A DNA stretch of 64,000 nucleotides from an uncultured Photobacterium sp. (GCF_947039875.1 NZ_CAMRAN010000005.1:62001-126000), one strand, 5' to 3'. Numbered from the stretch's first letter, positions 41,111 to 52,871 are shown. The notes: generated by a model from the letters alone, not told the origin. Numbers and translations: made by a program.

Positions 41111-42631
41111 ATGGCTGTTCATGTTAAAAACAATATTACTTGGGTTGGACAACGTGATTGGGAAGTACGTGATTTTCATGGCACAGAATATAAAACAACC
41201 CGTGGTACGAGCTATAATAGTTATCTAATTCGTGAAGGCAAGAATGTGCTCATCGATACCGTTGATCACAAATTCACATTAGCTTTCCTACAAAATTTAG
41301 AACAAGAAATTGATCTTAACGACATTGATTTTATTGTTATTAACCATGCAGAAGAAGATCATGCTGGTGCGCTAAGTGAATTAATGAGCCGTATTCCTAA
41401 TACACCTATCTATTGTACTGAAAACGCAATTGACTCAATCGTTGGTCATCACCACCACCCAGAATGGAACTTTAACACCGTAAAAACGGGTGACACGCTT
41501 GATATTGGTAATGGTAAAGCATTAGTGTTTGTTGAAACGCCAATGTTGCACTGGCCTGATAGTATGATGACTTACATGACCGAAGATGCAGTTCTATTTA
41601 GTAATGATGCTTTTGGTCAACATTACTGTGATGAGCGTTTATTTAATGACGAAGTTGACCAAAACGAATTGCTTGATCAGTGTTTACGTTATTACTCAAA
41701 TATTTTGACGCCATTTAGCCCACTTGTTACCAATAAGATTAAAGAGGTTCTAAGCTTTAACCTTCCAGTTGATATGGTTGCCACTTCACACGGTGTCATT
41801 TGGCGTGATAACCCAACTCAAATTATTGAAAAATATCTTGAATGGGCTAATCAATATCAAGAAAACCGTATCACTATTTTCTATGATTCTATGTCAAATA
41901 ACACCCGTATGATGGCTGATGCTATTGCCCAAGGGATCACCGAAGAAGATGATCAAGTCATTGTGCGTATTTTCAATGTTGCTCGTCATGATAAAAATGA
42001 AATTCTTGCTAATATGTTCCGTTCTAAAGGGGTACTTGTCGGCTCATCAACAATGAATAACGTCATGATGCCTAAAGTTGCTGGCCTACTAGAAGAAATC
42101 ACAGGCTTACGTTTTAAAAATAAAAAAGCAGGTGCCTTTGGTAGTTACGGTTGGAATGGTGGTGCTGTTGATCGTATTCATGCGCGTTTAACTGATGCTG
42201 GTTTCTTCACGACTATTGGTCTTAAAGCCAAGTGGCGTCCAGATGGCAAAGCATTACAAGAATGTCGTGATCATGGCAAAAAAATCGCTAAAGAATGGGC
42301 TCAAAATGAACGCCCTTATGATCATTACACACCTTTCACTACCGAAGTAACGCCAGCTGCAACAATACAAGTCGCGATTGATGTTCCTGAAATAATCGAA
42401 CAAGTAGGTGTTGTTGAAGTAGAGCCAACAACAGAGGCGGCAGTTAAATGTTGTGCACAAGCTGCAGGTAGCCAGAAAATGTTATGCACGGTTTGTCAGT
42501 GGGTTTACGATCCTGCACTTGGTGAACCTAATCAAGATGTTGCTCCTGGTACTGCTTGGGAAGATGTGCCTGATAGTTTCCTATGCCCAGAATGTGGTAT
42601 TGGTAAAGAAGTATTTGAGCCAATCAACTAA
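41111..42631 (+). CDS. norV: Anaerobic nitric oxide reductase flavorubredoxin
   Basis: [10 protein letters not shown] metallo-beta-lactamase ligands, flavodoxin domain, C-terminal rubredoxin [17 protein letters not shown]...DSFLCPECG. Confidence 0.94.
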   Translation: MAVHVKNNITWVGQRDWEVRDFHGTEYKTTRGTSYNSYLIREGKNVLIDTVDHKFTLAFLQNLEQEIDLNDIDFIVINHAEEDHAGALSELMSRIPNTPIYCTENAIDSIVGHHHHPEWNFNTVKTGDTLDIGNGKALVFVETPMLHWPDSMMTYMTEDAVLFSNDAFGQHYCDERLFNDEVDQNELLDQCLRYYSNILTPFSPLVTNKIKEVLSFNLPVDMVATSHGVIWRDNPTQIIEKYLEWANQYQENRITIFYDSMSNNTRMMADAIAQGITEEDDQVIVRIFNVARHDKNEILANMFRSKGVLVGSSTMNNVMMPKVAGLLEEITGLRFKNKKAGAFGSYGWNGGAVDRIHARLTDAGFFTTIGLKAKWRPDGKALQECRDHGKKIAKEWAQNERPYDHYTPFTTEVTPAATIQVAIDVPEIIEQVGVVEVEPTTEAAVKCCAQAAGSQKMLCTVCQWVYDPALGEPNQDVAPGTAWEDVPDSFLCPECGIGKEVFEPIN

Positions 42632-42648
42632 ATAAATGAGAGCTAACA

Positions 42649-43794
42649 ATGTCAAATCCAATTATTGTCATTGGTAGTGGCTTCGCTGCTTACCAATGGG
42701 TGAAATCGTTTAGAAAACTGGATCAACATACTGCCATTACTTTAGTAACCGCGGATCAAGGTGCTGATTATTCGAAACCAGAACTAAGCCATGTCTTTAG
42801 TCGTAGCCAACAAGCAACAGATCTTATTAAACAAACTGCCGCTGAATTTGCAGCAGAGCAAAATATTAAGTTAATAACAGAAACGGTTATTAAAGAAATT
42901 AATACCGCACAACAATGGGTATATTTTAATCAGCAACAATTGCATTATTCTTCGTTAATAATTGCCACTGGTGCTACATCATTTATACCGAAGTTTGCAG
43001 GTAATGCGACAAATAATATTATCACATTAAATAGTCTATCTGAATTACAACAAAATCAATCACAAATAAATGCCGCAAAGCATATTACTATTTTAGGTGC
43101 GGGTTTAATTGGTACTGAAATAGCCATTGATTTAGCTACCGCTGGTAAACAAATTACATTGTGCGATAAAGCCGCTGCCATGATGCCCGCTTTACTGCCA
43201 GAATTTATTGCCGCAGAGCTGTACCAAATATTAAGTCAAAAAGAAATAGATCTTCAGCTAAACGCTACCATAAATGAAATTAATTTTGATGGCGAAAAGA
43301 TGATAATTTCACAGCAAGGTAGAAAGGATATAAATACAGATATCGTTATTGCAGCGATGGGACTAGCACCAAGAATTGATTTAGCAAAACAAGCCGGAAT
43401 CAGTACTAATCGAGGTATTATAGTCAATAATATGCTACAAACCTCCGCTAATAATGTATACGCTATTGGTGATTGTGCTGAAATCAATGGTAAAATTAGT
43501 GCGTTTATTCAACCCATCATGTTATCAGCGATGGCACTGGCTAAAACATTAGCAGGAACACCGACGCCATTATCACTACCACCAATGTTAATTAAAGCAA
43601 AAACGCCATGGTTGCCATTAAGTTTAGCGGGAATCACAACCGCTATGGATATCCATTGGCAAGTTGAACGAGATCATGAAGGTTATATTGCAAAGGCACA
43701 CACAGCGGATAAAACACTTATTGGATTTATCGCTTCTCATAATAAACAAAAACAAGTCTTTGCATTATTAAGACAGTTACCGCCTGCATTATAA
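42649..43794 (+). CDS. norW: NADH:flavorubredoxin reductase
   Basis: FAD/NAD-binding protein immediately downstream of norV; IIVIGSGFAAYQWVKSFRK...ITILGAGLIGTEIA...VYAIGDCAEINGK. Confidence 0.92.
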   Translation: MSNPIIVIGSGFAAYQWVKSFRKLDQHTAITLVTADQGADYSKPELSHVFSRSQQATDLIKQTAAEFAAEQNIKLITETVIKEINTAQQWVYFNQQQLHYSSLIIATGATSFIPKFAGNATNNIITLNSLSELQQNQSQINAAKHITILGAGLIGTEIAIDLATAGKQITLCDKAAAMMPALLPEFIAAELYQILSQKEIDLQLNATINEINFDGEKMIISQQGRKDINTDIVIAAMGLAPRIDLAKQAGISTNRGIIVNNMLQTSANNVYAIGDCAEINGKISAFIQPIMLSAMALAKTLAGTPTPLSLPPMLIKAKTPWLPLSLAGITTAMDIHWQVERDHEGYIAKAHTADKTLIGFIASHNKQKQVFALLRQLPPAL

Positions 43795-43980
43795 ATGTAA
43801 TGGCAAGCAGCATTATTGTTGTTTGCCATTTTTATACTCGATATATACTGCTTATTATTGTTAATCATCCATTCTATTTTTATAACTATCAAACTTATTG
43901 ATCGTTACAATAGATACAGGATAATAAGCCTTAATTCATCAACTAATATGAAGTTTTGAACCAAAATAGCGGTTGTTTTT

Positions 43981-44255
43981 TTAGTATTTCTTTCCCACTT
44001 CAATCCGTTTAATCTTCTTTTCTAATTCACAAATGTTAAGCGGATCAGGTGTCATTGGTGTTGGGTGATGCTTTAGATGTAATCCCGCTACGTTCATCTT
44101 TAAGCTGCCAAACCCACTTATCCATTGTTGATTTACCGACATTCATCGCTTCAGTAGCTTCTTTTATGGAGTAGTCTTGTTCTAAAACGAGTTGTGTTGA
44201 TTCCAATCGAAACTCAAGGATAAAATTAGGGCATACTCTTAGTCATTGTGTCACC
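43981..44255 (-). pseudogene. IS3-family transposase OrfA remnant
   Basis: RC translation FRLESTQLVLEQDYSIKEATEAMNVGKSTMDKWVWQLKDERSGITSKASPNTND then stop/frameshift then LEKKIKRIEVGK; no orfB. Confidence 0.75.
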
Positions 44256-44483
44256 TATTAAATCACGATGTGGTGATATCACCTCTAACTGGATGCCAAA
44301 TTAACTATGCTATTAAAAAATAGATTAGTTTATATAATAGCTAGATTTCAGTAATACTATTTTATGATGTGCTTAATCAATGCTCCATTCACAAACGGTG
44401 ATCACAGTTGGGACACAACACGATTTGCAGGCTATTTTCTCCAGACGTAAAAAAGCCCGCAATTTCTTGCGGGCTTCTCTATT

Positions 44484-44559
44484 TGGCTCCCTCTACTGGA
44501 CTTGAACCAGTGACATACGGATTAACAGTCCGGCGTTCTACCAACTGAACTAAGAGGGA
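44484..44559 (-). tRNA. tRNA-Asn (anticodon GTT)
   Basis: RC TCCCTCTTAGTTCAGTTGGTAGAACGCCGGACTGTTAATCCGTATGTCACTGGTTCAAGTCCAGTAGAGGGAGCCA. Confidence 0.96.
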
Positions 44560-44565
44560 ATTGTT

Positions 44566-44640
44566 TGGAGCAGGTAGCGGGAATCGAACCCGCATCTCAA
44601 GCTTGGAAGGCTGGAGTAATAGCCATTATACGATACCTGC
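44566..44640 (-). tRNA. tRNA-Gly (anticodon TCC)
   Basis: RC GCAGGTATCGTATAATGGCTATTACTCCAGCCTTCCAAGCTTGAGATGCGGGTTCGATTCCCGCTACCTGCTCCA. Confidence 0.96.
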
Positions 44641-44659
44641 AATGTATCTTTACAAATTA

Positions 44660-44744
44660 TGGTGGTGGGAGAAGGATTCGAACCTTCGAAGGCAGTGCCG
44701 GCAGATTTACAATCTGCTCCCTTTGGCCACTCGGGAATCCCACC
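44660..44744 (-). tRNA. tRNA-Tyr (anticodon GTA)
   Basis: RC GGTGGGATTCCCGAGTGGCCAAAGGGAGCAGATTGTAAATCTGCCGGCACTGCCTTCGAAGGTTCGAATCCTTCTCCCACCACCA. Confidence 0.96.
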
Positions 44745-44753
44745 GAAATTTAA

Positions 44754-44829
<76 letters not shown>

Positions 44830-44876
44830 ACACTAATTTCTTTTTTACTATCAAGTCGAAACTTGATAACTAAATT

Positions 44877-44967
44877 TGGCGGAGAGATAGGGATTTGAAC
44901 CCTAGATACGCTATAAACGTATGCTGGTTTTCAAGACCAGTGCTTTCAACCGCTCAGCCATCTCTCC
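44877..44967 (-). tRNA. tRNA-Ser (anticodon TGA), second copy
   Basis: Sequence appears identical to 40234-40324 across the 91 bp. Confidence 0.95.
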
Positions 44968-45180
44968 AATGGCGCTTATAATATAGCGCAGCCCTTCTCC
45001 TGTAAAGAAAAAAAACACAAAAAATCCCTAACCAGCTATTTTTTAAGCAAAAAGCCACAAGCTAACACATTAATTGTACAATATCAGATTGTTACTAATG
45101 ATATAACTTAAACTATCAATCACATTATTTTACCAACACCTTATTCTCTCTGTTAATCATTTAGCATCAGTACGAATTAA

Positions 45181-45378
45181 TCATATTCCCCCGAGCTTAC
45201 TAACATAGAGCAGCACTTTGGACGCACTGTCGCAGTAACGATCTTTAACACTGTAATACAAGCTGAAGCTATATATGGTGAACAACGCGTTCCAATGATA
45301 AATAGTTTTAAAACCTTAGCCAGTGCTAACTTATTACATCAGTATTTATTTAGCACAGACAGGAAAACCAATCACTGA
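45181..45378 (+). pseudogene. Serine beta-lactamase-like N-terminal fragment
   Basis: Frame reads ELTNIEQHFGRTVAVTIFNTVIQAEAIYGEQRVPMINSFKTLASANLLHQ then stop; no start codon; resembles the class A region ...RFPMCSTFKTLA... Confidence 0.45.
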
Positions 45379-45642
45379 ACTTAAGCAAAATTGGGTAATT
45401 GATTTTTACACATTTAAAATAAGCACCATCAAATGCTATATATTGTAGGAGGTTTTTTAATCTCTCCTTTACTATTGCTTATAGCATTACTTTCAGAGTC
45501 GATATTAAAGGTATTTATCTATTGCAGGTCTAATGAATTTTTTTGAAATGTTGCTAACTTTTATCCATAACATTTTAAATCTATTTTACTTATTTTTGAT
45601 GTCATTACTCTATATCATTATGAATTATACAAGGATCACAAT

Positions 45643-45888
45643 ATGTTAAGTTGTCACCAACATGACTATATCGAAATAGCATGTATGCATCATTTGAACA
45701 TTGATCTAACGTTGAATGACGGTAGCCATCTTATCGGTATTGCACACGATACGTTGTATAATAAAAACCGTGAAGAGTGTATTGTCTTAATTATTAATCA
45801 CCAGCAACAATTAGTCGTATTAGATGATATTTCGTCGATGAAAGCAATAATCGCAACCCCATATTTTGACACGATAAATTTCACATAA
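45643..45888 (+). CDS. Rho-binding antiterminator (Rof)-like protein
   Basis: CHQHDYIEIACMHHLNIDLTLNDGSHLIGIAHDTLYNKNREECIVL resembles Rof. Confidence 0.7.
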   Translation: MLSCHQHDYIEIACMHHLNIDLTLNDGSHLIGIAHDTLYNKNREECIVLIINHQQQLVVLDDISSMKAIIATPYFDTINFT

Positions 45889-45955
45889 CCACCTGATTAG
45901 TAATGAATTTACATTGTAAATACTTTTAGTCTTCATGTTTATTACTTAAAATAAA

Positions 45956-45996
45956 AATGGCGTTTCTATTTTATCTAATAGAAACGCCATTTCTAA
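45956..45996. terminator. Bidirectional terminator hairpin
   Basis: AAATGGCGTTTCTATTttatctAATAGAAACGCCATTT. Confidence 0.65.
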
Positions 45997-46017
45997 TTAT
46001 CTCCACCATATAGGTAA

Positions 46018-46209
46018 TTATGCAAACTTCATTTTCCCGTTATCATCTAGATAAAGTGTCGCTTTTTCTTGGCCAATCAATTGTGCAGCATAAGACGGTG
46101 TAACAGCGCGTAATTCACCTTTCGTTGATAAGAAAGTTCCTTCCCAAGCTTGATCGCGGTATGTGCCTGACTCTAAAATTTCAATAACGACTTTCATGGT
46201 TAGCCTCAA
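46018..46209 (-). CDS. Hypothetical protein
   Basis: 63-aa ORF. Confidence 0.45.
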   Translation of the reverse strand: MRLTMKVVIEILESGTYRDQAWEGTFLSTKGELRAVTPSYAAQLIGQEKATLYLDDNGKMKFA

Positions 46210-46651
46210 CGTTTAATAAAAATAAAATAATGACAAAACCCTAAGGCAACTCATCTTTTTTAAATTTACCATCATTAAATTAATTGTCATCCCATGTAAA
46301 TTGCAACGTTAGATACACAAATAGAGCGCATGAAAATCACTCTTCATTAATTCCCTTCTAAAGTGCGTTAGCGTTTCTTTTCATGCTTAGTCACCAGCAA
46401 CAAAATAGCAATAACATATTGAATTTGAATAATATATATTTAAGTTTGCATTATAAATACGATGCGATATTATTTAAACTCAGCATTGATAATCTATCAA
46501 TGTACTAAATAACAATGATAAGTACAGATCGTGTAAAGCAAGTTTTCATTTTTGATCAATACAACAAACAAAAATTGGAAATTAGCTATTTGATTCAATT
46601 AAAAACCCGCGTTTAGTACGCGGGTTTATAATAGTTAACTAACGAATTAAA

Positions 46652-48010
46652 TTAAATCGCCCAGCCTCCGGCATAAAACACCACCAATGCGATAGCGATA
46701 ATTACGGTACCGATGTTTAAACGTTTAAAATCACCTGAAACAACACGCCCAATAACTAAGCTCACAAAGCCAAGCATGATTCCCGTAACAATATTGCCCG
46801 TTAACACAATAAAAACCGCACATAACAACCCAGATAAAGCATCAACAGAATCGTTCATATCCAGTTTGCTCACATTACTTAGCATCAATAAACCAACATA
46901 CATTAATGCAGGCGCGGTTGCGTAAGCTGGCACTAAATAACTTAATGGTGCTAAAAATAGCATTAGCACAAACAATAACCCGACAGTCGTTGCCGTTAAA
47001 CCTGTTTTACCGCCAGCTGCAGTACCCGCCGCAGATTCAATATAAACAGCCGCTGGAGAGCCACCAACAAAACCTGCAAAAATACTACTCACTGAATCGG
47101 CAGTTAACGCTTTGCCACCACTAATAATATTACCGCGCTCGGTCAATAAGTTAGCTTGTCCTGCTACTGCACGAATCGTACCTGTTGCATCAAAAATAGC
47201 GGTCATTACTAATGCTAATACTGTCGGTAGGATCACCGGATTTAGCGCCCCCATAATATCCAAAGAACCTAATAGAGAACCTTCACCACCAAATGTAGGC
47301 AGTGCAAAGAAACCGTGATATTTCACATTAGGATCAAAAATCAAACCAAATACTGAAATAGCAATAATCACTAATAAAATACCGCCAGGTACACGACGCT
47401 TTTCAAGCCCTAAGATTGCAGCTAACCCTACCAATGACATAATCACAGGTAATGACATAAAATGACCAAAGGCCACCGGTAAACCTGCTTGTGGATTCTT
47501 GATAACTAGACCAACACCATTAGCTGCAATCAATAACAAAAATAGTCCAATACCAATACCGGTGCCATGTGCAATTCCCGTTGGCATATTTCTCATGATC
47601 CAGCCACGAATGCCTGTCACTGTAATTAGAGTAAATAATACTCCCATTAAAAAAACAGCACCAAGAGCCACAGGAATGCTCACCCCTTGCCCAAGCACTA
47701 AACTGAAGGCTGTAAAAGCAGTAAGCGATATCGCACAACCAATAGCCATTGGTAATCGAGCCCACAATCCCATCAGCAATGAACCAAAAGCAGCAACTAA
47801 ACAGGTTGCAATAAAGACAGCACTTTGGTTAAAACCAGCCGCACCTAACATGCTTGGCACAACAATGACTGAATATACCATTGCTAAAAAGGTCGTTAAC
47901 CCTGCAATAACTTCTTGTTTAACACTACTACCACGCTCCGATATTTGAAAATAACGATCTAAACCGTGAGTTAATGAGCTTTGGGTATTGGATGTATTGT
48001 CAGCAGACAT
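46652..48010 (-). CDS. NCS2-family purine permease
   Basis: 452 aa, multi-[28 protein letters not shown]..., [27 protein letters not shown]. Confidence 0.92.
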   Translation of the reverse strand: MSADNTSNTQSSLTHGLDRYFQISERGSSVKQEVIAGLTTFLAMVYSVIVVPSMLGAAGFNQSAVFIATCLVAAFGSLLMGLWARLPMAIGCAISLTAFTAFSLVLGQGVSIPVALGAVFLMGVLFTLITVTGIRGWIMRNMPTGIAHGTGIGIGLFLLLIAANGVGLVIKNPQAGLPVAFGHFMSLPVIMSLVGLAAILGLEKRRVPGGILLVIIAISVFGLIFDPNVKYHGFFALPTFGGEGSLLGSLDIMGALNPVILPTVLALVMTAIFDATGTIRAVAGQANLLTERGNIISGGKALTADSVSSIFAGFVGGSPAAVYIESAAGTAAGGKTGLTATTVGLLFVLMLFLAPLSYLVPAYATAPALMYVGLLMLSNVSKLDMNDSVDALSGLLCAVFIVLTGNIVTGIMLGFVSLVIGRVVSGDFKRLNIGTVIIAIALVVFYAGGWAI

Positions 48011-48489
48011 GATGTCTTCCTATAATTTCTGTTTTCAAACCGTTACTACTGGCCATTAGTTATCACAATCGCCAACGCAAACGTTTACGTTATCAAAAAA
48101 AGAAAAGGTTGAAGTGATTATCTTCAACCTTTACGTAATCTTTACTTATAGATGATACCTAAAAAGTAACCTTTCCCGCCACTATAAACTGCTTTTTTAC
48201 CATCATTAAATGACCCTCTAACTACCACCATAAAAATCTCTTATCGTACAAGTGAAAAATATTGCTATTATACCTGTGATTATCACAATAAAGACCCACC
48301 ACACCACAACTTAATAGAAAATTATCCCCCAAACCTCTCGCTATAAGCAATAATTATACAATTTTTTTCTTTACAACTAGACGTATACTTATCAATACAA
48401 GCAAAAAAATACCATTAACTAATTATTGACTCTGCAGATATTTCAATTTGCTTTATCCGTAATTTTTAACTCTTTATATAGAGCGTTAG

Positions 48490-49803
48490 GTGACTGAAAT
48501 GAAACATACACTTTGGCCTGCATTTATTGATGTTGTAAAACGCGATGTTGTACCAGCACTTGGCTGCACTGAGCCTGTATCCGTTGCGTTAGCAGCAGCA
48601 ATTGCCGTAAACAAACTTAATATTAATCATCAACAAATTACCGGAATTGAAGCGTTCGTATCGGCTAATTTAATGAAAAATGGTATGGGTGTAGCAGTAC
48701 CTGGTACTGGAATGGTCGGGCTAGAAATAGCCGCAGCAACAGGAGCTATCGCGGGTGATAGCCAAGCACAATTAGAAGTACTTAAAAATCTAACCGCCGA
48801 TGATGTTGCTATCGCAAAAGCAATGCTCGATAAAAAGTTAGTTTCAGTTAGTGTTGCCAATGTCAGTAATATTCTTTATTCCAAAGTAACCGTCTTTAGT
48901 GGTGATCGCTCTGCAAGTGTCACCATTGCCGATAGCCACACTCATATACTGGCAATTGAAGAAGACGGAATAACAACGTATATTGCCGATCCTAAACATG
49001 CTCACCATGCGTCTCAACAATCAGCTAATACCAATCCTTTTACTCATGCATGTGCTCAAGATATTTTTGATTTCGCAACGCAGGCACCATTGGCAGATAT
49101 TAGTTTTATTGAGCAAGCTTACCAACTCAATAATGCACTTTCGATTGAAGGCTTAGAGGGTAACTATGGCTTACAAGTGGGTGCAACTTTCCAACGCAAT
49201 ATTGAACGTGGTTTGCTTTCTGCGGGCTTATTAACTGACGTATTATTACGCACGGCTGCAGCTTCAGATGCACGAATGGGTGGTGCAATGAAACCTGCAA
49301 TGAGTAATTCAGGTTCAGGTAATCAAGGTATTGCTGCGACCATGCCTGTCGTTGTTGTCGCTGAATTTATTAAAGCGGGTGAAGAGCAACTTATCCGTGC
49401 ATTAATGTTGTCACATTTAATGGCGATTTATATTAAAAGCCATCAAAACAAATTATCTGCCTTATGTGGTGCAACAACTGCTTCAATGGGCGCTGTTGCT
49501 GGAATGACATGGTTGCTTGGTGGTAATATTCAGCAAATCAGCGCTGCGATCAATAGTATGATTGGTGATATCGCTGGCATAATCTGCGATGGAGCAAAAA
49601 CCAGTTGTGCAATGAAAGTATCATCATCCGCCGGCTCTGCCATTAAATCTGCATTAATGGCACTTGATGGTTTTAGTGTTACAGGAAATGAAGGTATTGT
49701 TGCAAACGATGTTGATAGTACTATTCGTAATCTTTCAGCGTTAGCGAATGGTTCAATGGCTCACACAGATATTCAGGTCCTTGATATCATGATTAATAAA
49801 TAA
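48490..49803 (+). CDS. Serine dehydratase alpha-like / UPF0597 (YhaM, L-cysteine desulfidase-like) protein
   Basis: PALGCTEPVSVALAAA..., GDIAGIICDGAKTSCAMKVSSSAGSA... Confidence 0.87.
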   Translation: MTEMKHTLWPAFIDVVKRDVVPALGCTEPVSVALAAAIAVNKLNINHQQITGIEAFVSANLMKNGMGVAVPGTGMVGLEIAAATGAIAGDSQAQLEVLKNLTADDVAIAKAMLDKKLVSVSVANVSNILYSKVTVFSGDRSASVTIADSHTHILAIEEDGITTYIADPKHAHHASQQSANTNPFTHACAQDIFDFATQAPLADISFIEQAYQLNNALSIEGLEGNYGLQVGATFQRNIERGLLSAGLLTDVLLRTAAASDARMGGAMKPAMSNSGSGNQGIAATMPVVVVAEFIKAGEEQLIRALMLSHLMAIYIKSHQNKLSALCGATTASMGAVAGMTWLLGGNIQQISAAINSMIGDIAGIICDGAKTSCAMKVSSSAGSAIKSALMALDGFSVTGNEGIVANDVDSTIRNLSALANGSMAHTDIQVLDIMINK

Positions 49804-50339
49804 CCATACATCTTCTAATTTCGCGACACACCCCTCTAGATTTATAGAAAAAGCCAGATAACTCGTTTGCTTTTTTATGTTTATCTAGAGGATTATATTA
49901 CCTCATTTCGATAATTCTCAGCAAAAAACAGTTAAAACCGTATTTTCCCTCTTACTAATATTCTTTTTAGTTATATGTAATCACATCTAGTTATTTAAAA
50001 AACACGCCATTAGCGTAATAATCCAGCCATAAACAATGTGAACACTATTAGAAAAACCATCACTTACATCAATAATAATCGTACGATTCTGCATTTTGCC
50101 ATTCTGACATTTTGTGTGTTTTATACTTCGCAACCATTTTTGATACACAGCTCTAAAACGCAAAAAAAAACATAAACTTAAAATAAAAACCATAAACAGC
50201 GATCACTCTTTTTTGCTTCTGTTTGGTTATAGTTTAACTGCTTTATATTGCTAAAAATACACGAACTAAATTGGCGATCCTGCCAAAAAACAATAGCCAA
50301 ACACTATGTTTAGGTTAATCATTCAGGGCTGACATTAAT

Positions 50340-51662
50340 ATGAACCAAACAGTCAATAATTCTCCTTTTATAGCGAATACGCCTCTGCATGTTCGTGCCA
50401 ATATGACTCAAGAACAATGGCGACAAGCAATTAAATTTGACAATATCGACATTGGTTGGATTGTAATGAGTATCGGCATGGCCGTTGGTGCAGGTATTGT
50501 ATTTTTACCTGTCCAAGTAGGGGTTATGGGATTATGGGTATTTTTACTTTCAGCTGTGATCGGTTATCCAGCCATGTATTTATTCCAAAAGCTCTTTATC
50601 AATACTTTGGCTGAATCAAAAAAGTGTACCGATTACCCTGGTGTCATTTCAGGTTATTTGGGTAAAAACTGGGGAATTGCATTAGGTATATTATATTTCT
50701 TAATGCTAGTAATTTGGGTATTAGTTTATTCTTTGACGGTCACTAATGATAGCGCCTCTTATTTACATTCTTTTGGTATAACGAAAACCCATCTTAATCA
50801 TAATGTCTTTTATGGCTTAGCACTGATTAGCTTACTCAGTTATATTGGTTCTAAAAGTGAAAAATTCTTATTTAAAATATCCGGTTTTATGGCCGTCACC
50901 GTCTTACTATTAGTCGCGGTAATGGGAATTTTATTAGTCCCTCAGTGGAGCCTTACTAATGTTACCCCTGTCGAAAATTGGGGACTAATGCTTAAAAATG
51001 CTATTATTACGTTGCCATTTACCCTTACATCAATTCTGTTTATTCAGTCATTGAGCCCAATGGTTATTTCTTACCGGTCACATGAAAAATCAATTGAAGT
51101 TGCGCGTTATAAAGCGACTCGTGCGATGAAAATTGCGTTTACTATTCTATTTGTGATCGTGTTTTTCTTTGCAGTATCGTTTACTTTTGCCATTAGCCAA
51201 ACAGAAGCTAAACATGCGATGGAATTAAACATTTCAGCACTCGCAATGATTGCACATTACTTCCCTGGTAGCTCTGCAACAATTGTTGGTATCGTGATCA
51301 ATATCTTTGCCGTTGTGACTTCATTCTTTGGTGTTTTTCTTGCCTTCAAAGAAGCTTGTCGTGGCTTAGCGATGAACGTTTTAGAGCGTAAATTTGAAAG
51401 TAATAAGATCAATACTAAACTTGTAGATAATTTGACTACAGTATTTATCATTCTAGTTGCGTGGGGTGCTGTGGCTTTAAACTTACCTATATTATCATTT
51501 ACATCTATTTGTTCGCCTATATTCGGCATTGTAGGTTGTTTAATTCCTGCCTATTTAGTGTATCAAGTGCCACATTTGCATCAATATAAAGGCACAGCAA
51601 CAAACCTTATTATCATCACAGGTATCTTACTCTGTATCTCACCGCTATTAGTGTTTATCTAA
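50340..51662 (+). CDS. HAAAP-family amino acid transporter (YhaO/SdaC-like)
   Basis: 440 aa, about 11 TMs; IVMSIGMAVGAGIVFLPVQVGVMGLWVFLLS. Confidence 0.85.
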   Translation: MNQTVNNSPFIANTPLHVRANMTQEQWRQAIKFDNIDIGWIVMSIGMAVGAGIVFLPVQVGVMGLWVFLLSAVIGYPAMYLFQKLFINTLAESKKCTDYPGVISGYLGKNWGIALGILYFLMLVIWVLVYSLTVTNDSASYLHSFGITKTHLNHNVFYGLALISLLSYIGSKSEKFLFKISGFMAVTVLLLVAVMGILLVPQWSLTNVTPVENWGLMLKNAIITLPFTLTSILFIQSLSPMVISYRSHEKSIEVARYKATRAMKIAFTILFVIVFFFAVSFTFAISQTEAKHAMELNISALAMIAHYFPGSSATIVGIVINIFAVVTSFFGVFLAFKEACRGLAMNVLERKFESNKINTKLVDNLTTVFIILVAWGAVALNLPILSFTSICSPIFGIVGCLIPAYLVYQVPHLHQYKGTATNLIIITGILLCISPLLVFI

Positions 51663-51691
51663 GCCGTCACATCCTCATAAAAACGTGACGC

Positions 51692-51728
51692 AAAAAAATG
51701 CCGCAGTATTAACTGCGGCATTTTTATT
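51692..51728. terminator. Bidirectional intrinsic terminator
   Basis: aaaaaaaTGCCGCAGTattaACTGCGGCAtttttatt. Confidence 0.85.
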
Positions 51729-51756
51729 TGTACATTCGTGGTATATGTCGATGTGT

Positions 51757-52647
51757 TTATGCAGTAACTGCATCAATTTGCTTCTTAGCTTTCGCACGTT
51801 TCTGTGCCAATGCCACACCAGATAACACCATAATGCCACCAATATAATGATAGTTATGTAACTGCTCGCCTAACATCACACTCGCAATACCTGCCGCCAT
51901 AATAGGTAATAAGTTCATAAACATTGCAGTTCTATCTGCGCCGAGGCGTTCAATACTTTGCATCCACAACCAAGGCGCCAAAACTGATGCTAATAATGCT
52001 GCATACATAATTAAAGGTGCAGCAGCGGCGGTAATTGCAATCCGATGACTGGTTAACAATAAAGGTGTTAGCATCATCACCGCAAATAGGCATTGAACAT
52101 ACACCGAATGCCAGCTTGAAATCGGCATTTTCCAGCGTTTAAGTAACACACAATATAACGCATACACCACCGCAGCTAACAGCATTAAGCCGTCACCCTG
52201 TTTAATCCCCTGACTGATCAAATTACTGATATGGCCATGGCTTAGCATCAAGACTAACCCACTTAATGATAAAACGGCGCCAATAAGCGCAAAAGGAGAT
52301 AAACGTTGGCCAAGTAATGGCACACTTAAAAACATACTCACTAATGGGACTAACGAAATAATTAATGCAATATTTGTCGCACTCGTGGTCGCCGCGGCAA
52401 AATATCCTAACGACTGATTCAGTACCATACCCAGTAAAGCTAAAAAAGCTAACTTAGCTAAATACGGTTTAATGATGACTCGTTCGCGCCATACCGACTT
52501 AGCTAAAAAAGGGGTTAACGCCACTAAAGCAAAAAACCACCGATAGAACGAAATCGCACCTGGGTCGATGACACTGAAGGCCATTTTGTTAACAATCGCA
52601 TTTCCGGCCCAGATCGCAACCGTAAAAAGAGGGAGTAAATAGAACAT
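51757..52647 (-). CDS. EamA/DMT-family transporter
   Basis: 296 aa, about 10 TMs, two EamA-like repeats. Confidence 0.88.
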   Translation of the reverse strand: MFYLLPLFTVAIWAGNAIVNKMAFSVIDPGAISFYRWFFALVALTPFLAKSVWRERVIIKPYLAKLAFLALLGMVLNQSLGYFAAATTSATNIALIISLVPLVSMFLSVPLLGQRLSPFALIGAVLSLSGLVLMLSHGHISNLISQGIKQGDGLMLLAAVVYALYCVLLKRWKMPISSWHSVYVQCLFAVMMLTPLLLTSHRIAITAAAAPLIMYAALLASVLAPWLWMQSIERLGADRTAMFMNLLPIMAAGIASVMLGEQLHNYHYIGGIMVLSGVALAQKRAKAKKQIDAVTA

Positions 52648-52871
52648 TTTAAGCCTTAGATAAAACAGTTATTTCAATAAGGGAGATTGAAATAGAGGAC
52701 GACGCTATTTTGTCACTTCCGATGAGAAATATATATTCGTAACCAGACATAGAAAATGCTTAGTCGGACATTTATTAATGAAAATGATAAAACCCTAACC
52801 ACCTTACTCTGTTGTCACAAGTAATATGCTTAAGGTTTTAAATTGAAGACTATATGTGAGTTAGCGACTGA

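Noticed and set aside
47499-47948. 149-aa ORF antisense to the NCS2 permease
   Set aside because: Fully embedded antisense; the permease frame has clear family motifs
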